Shown: in pieces, positions 47,983-55,782 of the stretch | Layout of the letters: the number at the start of each line of letters is the position of its first letter | Numbering within the stretch: the stretch's first letter is position 1 | Assembly: GCF_003063245.1 (NCBI RefSeq) | Contig: NZ_MUXE01000006.1 | Span: 59,112 to 123,111, forward strand | Direction: 5' to 3' | Origin: Arcobacter caeni | Lineage (GTDB): Bacteria > Campylobacterota > Campylobacteria > Campylobacterales > Arcobacteraceae | Length of the DNA: 64,000 nucleotides | Program-made: the position numbers and the translations under genes | The notes under the pieces: generated by a model | The model's input: the letters and a program-made list of their open reading frames with translations, nothing else | Databases searched by the model: none | Told to the model about the DNA's origin: nothing

Positions 47983-48855
47983 ATGAAAAAAAATACTTAT
48001 GAAAAAAGAGCCAAAATTGCAAATGATGTGATGAATTATATCTATAAATATATTGATACAAATATTAATATTGATGAATTAAGTATGGAATTAAATGTAA
48101 GTAAGTTTCATCTTCATAGGATTTTCAAAGATGAATTTGGAAAAAATATTTATGAAAGTATAAAATCAATAAGACTTCAAAAAGCTTCAAATTTATTAAT
48201 AACAAATAAATATTCTACAATCACAGATATATCTAAAATGACGGGATATAGTTCTCAAACATCATTTTTACGAGCATTTAAACAAAGATTTAATATGACT
48301 CCAAAAGATTGGAAAAATGGTGGTTATAAAGAATATTCTAATAAAATTGTGGAAGAAATCACAAATCAAAATGAGAATATAAACTTGTTTGATATAACTC
48401 CAACTATTGTAAAAATGCCAGAGATAAAAGGTTATTATATACGACATCAAGGTTATGATAAAAGTATTAAAAAAACATGGCAGAAACTTCAAACTTGGAT
48501 TTATACAAATGATATAAAAGAGTATAAACAGCTCGCTCTTCATCATGATAATCCAATTATTACGCCACTTAAAGAGTGTGGGTATATTGCAATTGTAAGA
48601 TTAGAAAATGATGATTTAAAAGATGTTACGCTTCCTAGTTTGATTATTCCAAAAGGAATTTATGCAAAATTTCCATTAAGTGGAAAATATGGAGATGTAA
48701 TAAAACTTATTCAATGGGTTTATCACTATTGGTTAATTGATAGTGGTTATGAAACAACAACAAATCCATCTTATACAATTTATCATAAAAACCATTTTTT
48801 GAGCGATGATGAAGAGTTTGTATTGGATTATTATTTACCAATTAAATATGTGTAA
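47983..48855 (+). CDS. AraC-family regulator with GyrI-like effector domain
   Basis: Transcription regulator of the Rob-like layout. The N-terminal half has two helix-turn-helix units: INIDELSMELNVSKFHLHRIFKDEFG (about 29-55) and the signature TDISKMTGYSSQTSFLRAFKQRFNMTPKDW (about 80-108). Residues about 130-290 form a GyrI/Bvg-like small-molecule domain (PTIVKMPEIKGYYIRHQG). The likely ligand is a small hydrophobic or cationic compound, by family analogy. It appears leaderless. It is probably cotranscribed with the Nudix gene 9 bases downstream. Confidence 0.87.
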   Translation: MKKNTYEKRAKIANDVMNYIYKYIDTNINIDELSMELNVSKFHLHRIFKDEFGKNIYESIKSIRLQKASNLLITNKYSTITDISKMTGYSSQTSFLRAFKQRFNMTPKDWKNGGYKEYSNKIVEEITNQNENINLFDITPTIVKMPEIKGYYIRHQGYDKSIKKTWQKLQTWIYTNDIKEYKQLALHHDNPIITPLKECGYIAIVRLENDDLKDVTLPSLIIPKGIYAKFPLSGKYGDVIKLIQWVYHYWLIDSGYETTTNPSYTIYHKNHFLSDDEEFVLDYYLPIKYV

Positions 48856-48864
48856 GGAAAAAAA

Positions 48865-49638
48865 ATGAGTAATACAAGTTTAGAAAAAATAGGATGTTTT
48901 AATACTATTCTTGACCCATATAATGGAATAACAATTGAATCAAAAGATTTACCAAAAACCAAAGAAGAGTTTGAAAATAATCTTGATTTTTTAATTGAAA
49001 ATGTAAAAAATAGAAGATTCTTAATTTGGATTTATATAGACATAAAAAAATCAGATTTTATTCCAATAACTACAAAAAAAGGATTTGTTTTTCACTCTTG
49101 TGATGAAAATTATATTTTGCTTGTTAAAAGATTAAAAGAAAACGCAGTAATTCCAACAGCTTCAAATCATACTTTGGGAGTTGGAGCGGTTGTAATAAAT
49201 GATAAAAATGAACTTTTAGTAATAAAAGAGAGAGTTTCAACAGCTGGATACAAACTTCCAGGTGGACATATTGATGATGCTGAAATGATTACAACAGCTC
49301 TTGAGAGAGAAGTTTTAGAAGAAACAGGGATTATTGTGCAGTTTGAATCTATCATCTCTTTAGGGCATTTTTATCCACATCAATTTCATAAATCAAATCT
49401 ATATATTTTATGTACGGCAATTCCTAAAAGTTTTGAAATAAATATACAAGATTGCCATGAAATAATTGATGCAAAATGGATTGATGTAAATGAGTATTTA
49501 AATGATGAAGAAGTTTTGGATTATTCAAAAGCAATAGTAATAGCTGCAATTAAATCAAAGGGATTTGCAAGAACAAATCAAGAAACACTTTGTCATATTA
49601 AAAAAGATTTTGAACTGTTTTTCCCAATAGAAAGTTAG
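48865..49638 (+). CDS. Nudix hydrolase with N-terminal pre-Nudix domain
   Basis: Pyrophosphohydrolase with an exact Nudix box GX5EX7REUXEEXGU at residues 134-156 (G134, E140, R148, E149, E152, E153, G155). Residues 1-100 form an extra domain (LDFLIENVKNRRFLIWIYIDI, then FIPITTKKGFVFHSC) like the pre-Nudix domain of plant and animal NUDT6-type proteins, some of which cleave ADP-ribose or NADH. This is a rarer layout in bacteria. Substrate is unknown. AAGGAAA precedes the ATG; it follows the AraC gene. Confidence 0.88.
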   Translation: MSNTSLEKIGCFNTILDPYNGITIESKDLPKTKEEFENNLDFLIENVKNRRFLIWIYIDIKKSDFIPITTKKGFVFHSCDENYILLVKRLKENAVIPTASNHTLGVGAVVINDKNELLVIKERVSTAGYKLPGGHIDDAEMITTALEREVLEETGIIVQFESIISLGHFYPHQFHKSNLYILCTAIPKSFEINIQDCHEIIDAKWIDVNEYLNDEEVLDYSKAIVIAAIKSKGFARTNQETLCHIKKDFELFFPIES

Positions 49639-49677
49639 AAGTTTGTATAATACTTTTTAAAAAAATAAAGGAACTAA

Positions 49678-50061
49678 ATGAAAAAGATAATTTCAACACC
49701 AAAAGCACCAAGTGCAATCGGACCATATAATCAAGCAACAGCTTTTGATAAATTGATATTCACATCTGGACAAATCGCTCTAGATCCACAAACTATGGAA
49801 ATAGTAATAGGTGGAGTTCAAGAACAAACTAAACAAGTAATGGAAAATCTAAAAGCAGTTTTAGAAGAAGCAGGAAGCTCTTTTGAAAATGTATTAAAAA
49901 CTACTTGTTATTTATCAGATATGGATAACTTTGTCGCTTTTAATGAAGTTTATGGGCAATATTTCAAAGCAGAAACAGCACCTGCAAGATCAACAGTAGC
50001 AGTTAAAACATTACCTAAAAATGTTTTAGTTGAAGTTGATACAATTGCTTTTAAAAACTAG
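49678..50061 (+). CDS. ridA: RidA family enamine/imine deaminase
   Basis: Hydrolyses reactive enamine/imine intermediates released by PLP enzymes such as threonine deaminase. The 127 residues match RidA: PKAPSAIGPYNQA near the N-terminus, FTSGQIALDP, the catalytic-site arginine in APARSTVAVKTLPKNVLVEVD, and KTTCYLSDMDNF. ilvA and an aminotransferase elsewhere in the window could supply its substrates, which is inference. AAAGGAACT is its ribosome site. Confidence 0.94.
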   Translation: MKKIISTPKAPSAIGPYNQATAFDKLIFTSGQIALDPQTMEIVIGGVQEQTKQVMENLKAVLEEAGSSFENVLKTTCYLSDMDNFVAFNEVYGQYFKAETAPARSTVAVKTLPKNVLVEVDTIAFKN

Positions 50062-50079
50062 AGTTTAACTCTAGCTTTT
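50053..50079. terminator. Terminator between ridA and the CopD-like gene
   Basis: Eight-bp palindrome CTAGAGTT/AACTCTAG (50058-50074) flanked by A and T runs, between converging genes and overlapping the ridA stop. Confidence 0.6.
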
Positions 50080-50512
50080 AAACTGTAAACATAAATTTTG
50101 CAATAATTACTATTAAAATACCAATAAATAAAACGAATTTATGAAAATGTTTCATAATAGGATGAGGTGTTTTTTTAAGAACCTTATTTGCTAAAGAATA
50201 AACAACACCAGACGCAATTGTAAGTGCTAAAAGTGCTTTCAAAATCAAAAGTAACTGCAAGTTTGAATTAAAAACTCCTAATTCAGAATTTATATATTTT
50301 GCAAACATATAACCACCACTTAATAAAAGAATTAAAAGACTAAGCGGAAAAATCATTCTAGCTCTTCTTGAAATTGCAGCCGTTACTTTTTGATATTCAT
50401 CTTCATTTAAAACTTTTTTCATAGCAGGAAGTACGAATAAATCTGCAAATACAAAACCTATAAAAATTATTGCACACAATAAATGTATGATTTGAACTAA
50501 TGTATATTCCAT
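50078..50512 (-). CDS. CopD-like four-helix membrane protein
   Basis: Small integral membrane protein with four predicted segments (about 6-28, 54-72, 84-106 and 122-142). HLLCAIIFIGFVFADLFVLPAMKK and the later HPIMKHFHKF place histidines near the membrane faces, which resembles CopD/YetJ-like and heme- or copper-linked small proteins. The assignment is by general pattern only and no substrate can be named. It converges on ridA. Confidence 0.6.
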   Translation of the reverse strand: MEYTLVQIIHLLCAIIFIGFVFADLFVLPAMKKVLNEDEYQKVTAAISRRARMIFPLSLLILLLSGGYMFAKYINSELGVFNSNLQLLLILKALLALTIASGVVYSLANKVLKKTPHPIMKHFHKFVLFIGILIVIIAKFMFTV

Positions 50513-50570
50513 AATAAAATCCTTTTTATTTGTTGATAAGTATAATCAATATAGTAACAAAAAATATTGA

Positions 50571-50710
50571 CTGGAATCAATTAAGATTGAAGAGTTAATT
50601 AAACAATATGAAATAAAAATTGGGAAAAAGAAATTAAAAAAGCTATAGATTCTTATAATCAAAGAATTAAAAAATCTGATCTTTTTTCTGATGGGTTGAG
50701 ACAGTTTTAA
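50571..50710 (+). pseudogene. Decayed short ORF
   Basis: One frame reads LESIKIEELIKQY from 50571; after a shift of one frame near 50605-50615 it continues NKNWEKEIKKAIDSYN and then NQRIKKSDLFSDGLRQF to a TAA at 50708. Joined, this makes a sensible charged helical tail of about 46 residues, but no start or upstream part survives. I do not recognise the parent gene. Confidence 0.35.
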
Positions 50711-50721
50711 AGATTTCTGAT

Positions 50722-50912
50722 TGAGGATGCTTTTTTCTTTTCTTTTTAGTAAAGAAAAGAAACAAAAGAAAAGCGTTCGTAGGGATTCAAAATAGCTAAA
50801 AAATTTATAGAATTCTAAAATTTGAAAACTCGACTTCGTACCTCAGTCTTCAAACAGTTCAAATTTCTTTACGAATTTATATAAATTTTTTTTTACGCTA
50901 TTTTGAAAATAC
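50722..50912. repeat. AT-rich palindromic repeat element
   Basis: A perfect 12-bp hairpin with a 5-base loop (50734-50745 with 50751-50762) made of CTTTT/AAAAG units is followed by a much larger imperfect inverted repeat. Its outer arms (50786-50796 with 50897-50907, TTCAAAATAGC) match exactly and inner arms match partly. The element fills the non-coding gap up to the stop of the broken gene at 50913. It looks like a REP/MITE-type dispersed element; from memory, similar AAAAGAAAAG-rich repeats recur in several bacteria. Confidence 0.6.
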
Positions 50913-51478
50913 TCACATTTTTTTATTTATTAGATAACAAGCACTATTAAATCCTATTGTAATTTCTTCATCTGTTAATACATATTTAGGAATAAAATTA
51001 AATCCATTATCTAATAGTTTATCAATTGGACAAATAAAAATTCCTTTCCCTTCTCCCATTGTTGAAAGTATTTTATTTTTAAGTATAATGGGAGAAAGGT
51101 TTGAATACGCAGTTCTACATATTGAAATATCACATAGATAATTTCCAAAATAATCCAACAATGACCATCCCATTCTAAATTTGTTTTTTTAAATAGTGCC
51201 TTGAAATCATCACTTTCATTGTGAAAAACTTTTTTATTATCAATATATAAAGAACCAGCAATAGCATGAATAGGATAATTAGTATTATCTCTAATTAATG
51301 AAGTTAATAGCGAAGACAAAGGTACACATGCTCCTGGAATATTTGGAAAAATACTTAGTGCTTCTTTTGCTGCTTCTATTAATGTATCAATCTCATTTTC
51401 TTTTGGTTTGAAATTAGCATAATTTTCAGATTCTTTTTCATTATATGATAATGATATAAGATTTAATATTTTTTCCAT
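50913..51478 (-). pseudogene. Frameshifted gene for a transglutaminase-like protein
   Basis: Two overlapping frames together encode one protein. From 51478 the first reads MEKILNLISLSYNEKE through NIPGACVPLSS and NLEWDGHCWI. After a frame change near 51140-51160 the sense continues DYFGNYLCDISICRTAYS to KYVLTDEEITIGF and stops at 50913. The Cys (GACVPLSS), His (GHCWI) and Asp order recalls transglutaminase/papain-like enzymes; this is inference. The intact protein would be about 185 residues. AAGGAAT precedes the ATG. Its 3' end abuts the palindromic element. A sequencing error would also explain the shift. Confidence 0.65.
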
Positions 51479-51490
51479 CTAAATTCCTTT

Positions 51491-53602
51491 TTATCTCAAA
51501 CTCACCCCGACCCTCTGTTTCTCTAAATCCACGCTAAGAATTTTCAAATTTTTAAGTTGTTGATTTATACTTAAAACATCCATTGGATGAGAGATTCTTT
51601 TTTCGCTTATTTGTGAAATATGAAGTAGGGCATCATTTTTTAAACCTATATCCACAAATGCACCAAAATCTGTGATGTTTCTTACAACTCCACTTACTAT
51701 GAAACCTTCTTTTAGGTCTTCTATTGTTTTTATATCTTTTGAAAATTCTACTTCATTAAATTCACTTCTTACATCAAATCCTGGTTTTAAAAGTTCAATG
51801 ATAATATCTTTTAAAAGTAAAATAGGGCAGTTTAACTCTTTTGATATTTGTTGAATATCAGTATCTTTTATCTCTTCTATTTTATATTTTTTTTGTAATT
51901 CTTCAACTACATCATAATTTTCAGGATGAATTGCAGTATTATCTAAAATAGATTTTCCATCTTTTATTCGTAAAAATCCAACTGATTGTTCATAGGCTTT
52001 TGCTCCCAGACCTTTTACTTTTAGAAGTTCTGATTTTGTTTTGAAATTTTTGATTTTTTCTTTGTGTTCTATTATATTAAGAGCAAGTTTTTCCGAAATT
52101 CCTGAGATAAATGAAAGAAGTTTATATGAAGCTGAGTTTATATCAACTCCTACTTTATTTACCAAATCCACGGTTACATTTTCTAGTTTTGTATTTAAAT
52201 CTTTTTGATTTACATCGTGTTGATATTGTCCAATTCCTAGTGATTTTGGGTCTATTTTTACTAAAGCTGCCATTGGGTCACGAAGTCGCTGTGCTATTGA
52301 AATTGCTCCTCTTATTGTCACATCAAGAGTTGGATATTCTTGAATAGCTATTTTTGAAGCTGAATAAACACTTGCTCCTATTTCACTCACAACTGCGTAT
52401 TTTACATCCAAGTTATATTCATTTATAAGTTTTGAAATAAAAGCTGCTGTTTCTTGAGAAGCTGTTCCATTTCCTATTGCGATTGAGTTTATTTTGTATT
52501 TTTTGATTAACTCTAAAACCACTTTTGAAGAGTTTACAAAATCCTCTTTTGGTTTGGTAGGATAAATCACATTTGAAGCTAAATAGTTTCCATTTTCATC
52601 AATGACTGCAAGTTTACAACCACTTACAAATCCTGGATCCATTCCTAAAATCACTTGATTTACAAGAGGTGGAGTAAGAAGTAATTCTTTTAGATTTTTC
52701 CCAAAAAGATTGATTGCTTCACTCGAAGTTTTTTCTTTTAGTTCACTTAATGCTTCTCTTTTTAAACTAGGAAGAAGTAATCTTTTTAGTCCATCTTTAT
52801 AAGCCTCAAATACTAACTCTTTTGAACTATTTGCACTTGATGGGATTTTATATTTTTTAATATTTTCTAAAATATAATTCTCATCAACTTCTATTTTTAC
52901 TGTTAATTCTTTTTCATTAACTGCTCGATTTATGGCTAAAAATCTATGTGATTTGATATATTTTATTTTTTCACTTATATTAGCAACACTTGTATAAACG
53001 CCATTTTCAGTAAATGTTTTTGTTTTTTTAGTCTCTATTATTCCATAGTTTAAAACTATATTTCTAATAACTTCTTTTGTTCTAAAATCATCTGCATATC
53101 TTTGGGCGATTATGTCACTTGCGCCATTTATGGCATCTTCAATATTTGTGATTTCTTTATTTAAAAACTGTTTTGCTTTTTGATTTATTTCATCAAGTGA
53201 ATATTTCATTGATTGAATAATATTTGCTAAAGGTTCAAGACCATTTTCTATTGCATTAGATGTTCTTGAAGATTTTTTATCTTTAAATGGAGCGTAAATA
53301 TCTTCTACCATTTGTAAAGTTGTTGCACTATTTATATGATTTAAAAGTTTATCATCCAAAAAATTCCGCTCTTTTAAGATGTTGATAATCTCTTCTTTTT
53401 TATTAAGAAGTTTTAATGAATAATTGTAAATATCTTCAAAATCACGAAGTTGTTCATCTGTGGCATTTGAAGTTAAATCTTTTCTATATCTAGCAATAAA
53501 GGGAATTGTGCATCCATCTTCTAAAAGTTTTAGTATGTTTTGTATAATATTTTTAGAAAAATTAGTTTTTTCTTCTAAAAGTTGTAATAAATTATTAGTC
53601 AA
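51491..53602 (-). CDS. tex: Tex-family RNA-binding transcription accessory protein
   Basis: Conserved nucleic-acid-binding protein affecting transcription. Order of domains: N-terminal helical Tex domain with CTIPFIARYRKDLT, a YqgF/RNase H-like domain with LGMDPGFVSGCKLAV and AIGNGTASQETAAF, helix-hairpin-helix repeats with VDINSASYKLLSFISGI and LLKVKGLGAKAYEQSVGFLRI, and a C-terminal S1 domain (about 635-703, ITDFGAFVDIGLKNDALLHIS). At 703 residues it is shorter than E. coli Tex (773). The start is TTG with a strong AGAGGTGAT site. It overlaps the dioxygenase gene by 8 bases. Confidence 0.95.
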   Translation of the reverse strand: MTNNLLQLLEEKTNFSKNIIQNILKLLEDGCTIPFIARYRKDLTSNATDEQLRDFEDIYNYSLKLLNKKEEIINILKERNFLDDKLLNHINSATTLQMVEDIYAPFKDKKSSRTSNAIENGLEPLANIIQSMKYSLDEINQKAKQFLNKEITNIEDAINGASDIIAQRYADDFRTKEVIRNIVLNYGIIETKKTKTFTENGVYTSVANISEKIKYIKSHRFLAINRAVNEKELTVKIEVDENYILENIKKYKIPSSANSSKELVFEAYKDGLKRLLLPSLKREALSELKEKTSSEAINLFGKNLKELLLTPPLVNQVILGMDPGFVSGCKLAVIDENGNYLASNVIYPTKPKEDFVNSSKVVLELIKKYKINSIAIGNGTASQETAAFISKLINEYNLDVKYAVVSEIGASVYSASKIAIQEYPTLDVTIRGAISIAQRLRDPMAALVKIDPKSLGIGQYQHDVNQKDLNTKLENVTVDLVNKVGVDINSASYKLLSFISGISEKLALNIIEHKEKIKNFKTKSELLKVKGLGAKAYEQSVGFLRIKDGKSILDNTAIHPENYDVVEELQKKYKIEEIKDTDIQQISKELNCPILLLKDIIIELLKPGFDVRSEFNEVEFSKDIKTIEDLKEGFIVSGVVRNITDFGAFVDIGLKNDALLHISQISEKRISHPMDVLSINQQLKNLKILSVDLEKQRVGVSLR

Positions 53603-54329
53603 GAATCACCTCTTTAAAATCACTTCTTGTATTTTTTGTTGGTTTATTTGAAGCAGCTCTTACTGTATAAACAAAAGAGATTTTTGCTTCATTTGAAATA
53701 TTTTTATTTGCATGATGTAGTGTTTTACAGTGAAATAAAACAACATCACCTTTTTTTAGATTCGTATGAACTTTTGTTTCTATTAGTTTTTTATTCTCTT
53801 CGTTTTCATCTAAAAAATTATCAACTTCATCAAATCTATCTTTTGAAAATTCTATTTTATGAGATTTTGGGATAAACTCTAAAAGTCCATTTTCCAAAAA
53901 CTCATCACCCAAACTTAACCAAACAGAAACTAAATTATTATTCTTAAAATCCCAATATCTTCTATCTTGATGCCAAAAAGTTCTTGTACTTTCATGTGGA
54001 AGTTTTGTCATAATTGAGTTATGATGAGCTAAAGTCAAAACTGGTGTATCATTTAAGATTTGTTTTAAAATGGGTCTTATTTCTTCATTTCTCATCCAAT
54101 CTTGAAAGACTGTTTCTCTATCGTAAACTTGTCTTAATCTTCGAACAGTTACTTTTTCAAGATCTTTTTGAATATATTCTTGTTCAGTTTCAATAGGAGC
54201 TATTTTATTTTCAAGATGACTTTTAGCTTTTTCTAAAATCTTTTCACAAAGTTTTGTATCTGCAAAGTTTTTAAGAACTAAAAATCCATTTTCATGGAAC
54301 TCTTTTAGTTGATTTTCATCTAATTTCAT
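53595..54329 (-). CDS. Phytanoyl-CoA dioxygenase (PhyH) family protein
   Basis: Predicted Fe(II)/2-oxoglutarate oxygenase. The metal triad is H120 and D122 (WHQDRRYW) with the distal His at 205 or 206 (LHHANKN), followed by an Arg in FVYTVRAA for 2-oxoglutarate. Also typical are the N-terminal FHENGFLVLKNF and LLEFIPKSHK. The 244 residues fit the family; the substrate is unknown. Its 3' end overlaps tex, so tex translation is probably coupled to it. A second, unrelated oxygenase gene lies 53 bases upstream. Confidence 0.87.
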   Translation of the reverse strand: MKLDENQLKEFHENGFLVLKNFADTKLCEKILEKAKSHLENKIAPIETEQEYIQKDLEKVTVRRLRQVYDRETVFQDWMRNEEIRPILKQILNDTPVLTLAHHNSIMTKLPHESTRTFWHQDRRYWDFKNNNLVSVWLSLGDEFLENGLLEFIPKSHKIEFSKDRFDEVDNFLDENEENKKLIETKVHTNLKKGDVVLFHCKTLHHANKNISNEAKISFVYTVRAASNKPTKNTRSDFKEVILD

Positions 54330-54382
54330 GGCGTCTCTTATTTTTTATAATTTGACGCAATTATAGTTAAATAAGCTTTTTT

Positions 54383-55093
54383 TTAATTGATAATTGCGTT
54401 ATGCCATTGAACTAAACTTATTCTTCTTCCTTTTATTACTTTTAAAACTTCATGGGTGAAATATGGATTACTTAAAAATACTAACATCATTCCAGCTTTT
54501 GGTTTTAGTTTTATTTCATTTCCATCTTTGTCACATAAAAAATTAAACAAAAGCTCACCACCTAAAAAAGTGTTATCACTTGGATTTTCATTATTTGAAG
54601 TTGTAAATAAAACAGTTGAGATTTTTCTTTGTTTCGCAACAGCTGTGAATCCTATTAGTTCTTTATTTTTGTATAACATACTTGAATCATCACTGTGCAT
54701 GGCATAAAAAGAGTCTTTCAAATATTCTAAAACTTGAACTTTTGTTGAAGTTGTAATTGCTAGTTTAAAATAATCTTCAATTTTTGCTTGATATTCTAAA
54801 AATCTATTTGTATAAATTTCTAAATATTTTTCACTTAATTTATAGATATTAGTTTTTCTAATTTCTTCATTTGTTTGAGATTTAATCAGTAAATCTTTTA
54901 TTTTTACCTGAGCTTGTTCATAATCATCATCTTCTTTAACTTTTTTATTAATATCATCACACTCGTGGCTACTTAAAAAATCTTCAATAATTAAATAAGG
55001 ATAGTCGTAATAAGGATTAGGTAATAATTTTGTTTTTATATCTAATGAAATTAAAAAATCAGCGCAATATATATTATTGCTAATTTGTGTCAT
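54383..55093 (-). CDS. Prolyl-4-hydroxylase-type 2OG-Fe(II) oxygenase
   Basis: Fe(II)/2-oxoglutarate oxygenase of the P4H/2OG-FeII superfamily. Metal ligands are H133 and D135 (MHSDDSSM) and H214 (FTHEVLKV); R224 in KGRRISLVQW should bind 2-oxoglutarate. Strand pattern STVLFTTSN, GGELLFNF and KPKAGMMLVF is typical. The N-terminal 60 residues hold YPYLIIEDFLSSHECDDI. The 236-residue protein might hydroxylate a peptide or a small molecule. It is followed on the same strand by the PhyH gene. Confidence 0.85.
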   Translation of the reverse strand: MTQISNNIYCADFLISLDIKTKLLPNPYYDYPYLIIEDFLSSHECDDINKKVKEDDDYEQAQVKIKDLLIKSQTNEEIRKTNIYKLSEKYLEIYTNRFLEYQAKIEDYFKLAITTSTKVQVLEYLKDSFYAMHSDDSSMLYKNKELIGFTAVAKQRKISTVLFTTSNNENPSDNTFLGGELLFNFLCDKDGNEIKLKPKAGMMLVFLSNPYFTHEVLKVIKGRRISLVQWHNAIIN

Positions 55094-55119
55094 TTATAGC
55101 CTTTCATAAACAAAAATGT

Positions 55120-55524
55120 TTATGAAAGCTGCTTAGTAAGTTTAATTAAATCACCAAGCACCCAAATATCTATAATTTTGCCATCTTTAAATTTAAAAAA
55201 TGATGCCCCACTATAGACAATTTTATTGTTACTTGCTTCATAATCAAATAATTTTCCAGTATGTCTACCATTATATAATGCTCTAACAGCGATATTATCA
55301 TCTTCACAAACCATAGTTAAAATACTATGAAATAAATTCGGAATTCCTGTTAAAATGGTGTCCATATACTCTTTGAATTTTTCTTTTCCTACAACTGAAA
55401 TATCTAAAGAACCATGAAAAGTTATATTGTCATCAAATAAGATGTCAATATAATCTTTGTTTTGTTTGTTCCATAATTCATTATAATATAATTTTACTAA
55501 CTCTTTATTAGTCAATTTCTTCAT
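55120..55524 (-). CDS. SnoaL-like / ester cyclase family protein
   Basis: NTF2-fold protein of the SnoaL-like group. The frame is open upstream, but AAGGGAAATA before the ATG at 55524 marks the likely start, giving 134 residues. Family features are the N-terminal LVKLYYNELWNKQNKDYIDILFDDNITFHGS, GKEKFKEYMDTILTGIPNL and the terminal FFKFKDGKIIDIWVLGDLIKL. Such proteins often catalyse small isomerisations or cyclisations, or simply bind ligands; no substrate can be named. Its start overlaps the small upstream gene by 17 bases. Confidence 0.8.
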   Translation of the reverse strand: MKKLTNKELVKLYYNELWNKQNKDYIDILFDDNITFHGSLDISVVGKEKFKEYMDTILTGIPNLFHSILTMVCEDDNIAVRALYNGRHTGKLFDYEASNNKIVYSGASFFKFKDGKIIDIWVLGDLIKLTKQLS

Positions 55525-55738
55525 TATTTCCCTTATTACTTGAACCATAATCATCATCAAAATCAAGATTATCATATTCATCATAATCTACTGTAAATAT
55601 TTTTTGATAACCCAATTTTTGAAGTTCTTTATCAATATTTTCTTCTGTAAATCTATTTTTTACTCTATCCATGATTAATTCAATGTGTTCTTCTTTCACA
55701 TCGTTTGCTCTTAATTCATAAATAATCGCTAAATCCAT
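55508..55738 (-). CDS. Small acidic protein of unknown function
   Basis: Not recognised. The 76 residues start MDLAIIYELRANDVKEEHI, an amphipathic helical region to about residue 45, and finish in a strongly acidic tail (DYDEYDNLDFDDDYG). AGAGGAATT precedes the ATG at good spacing. The 3' end overlaps the SnoaL-like gene start, so both are cotranscribed. The acidic tail may act in protein contacts, but that is inference. Confidence 0.65.
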   Translation of the reverse strand: MDLAIIYELRANDVKEEHIELIMDRVKNRFTEENIDKELQKLGYQKIFTVDYDEYDNLDFDDDYGSSNKGNNEEID

Positions 55739-55782
55739 AATTTTAATTCCTCTAATTAATATATATTTATTTTGATTCTAAA

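Noticed and set aside
55525..55584. Upstream extension of the SnoaL-like frame
   Set aside because: It lies in another frame of the small acidic gene and gives only hydrophobic Met/Ile runs; the ATG at 55524 has AAGGGA.
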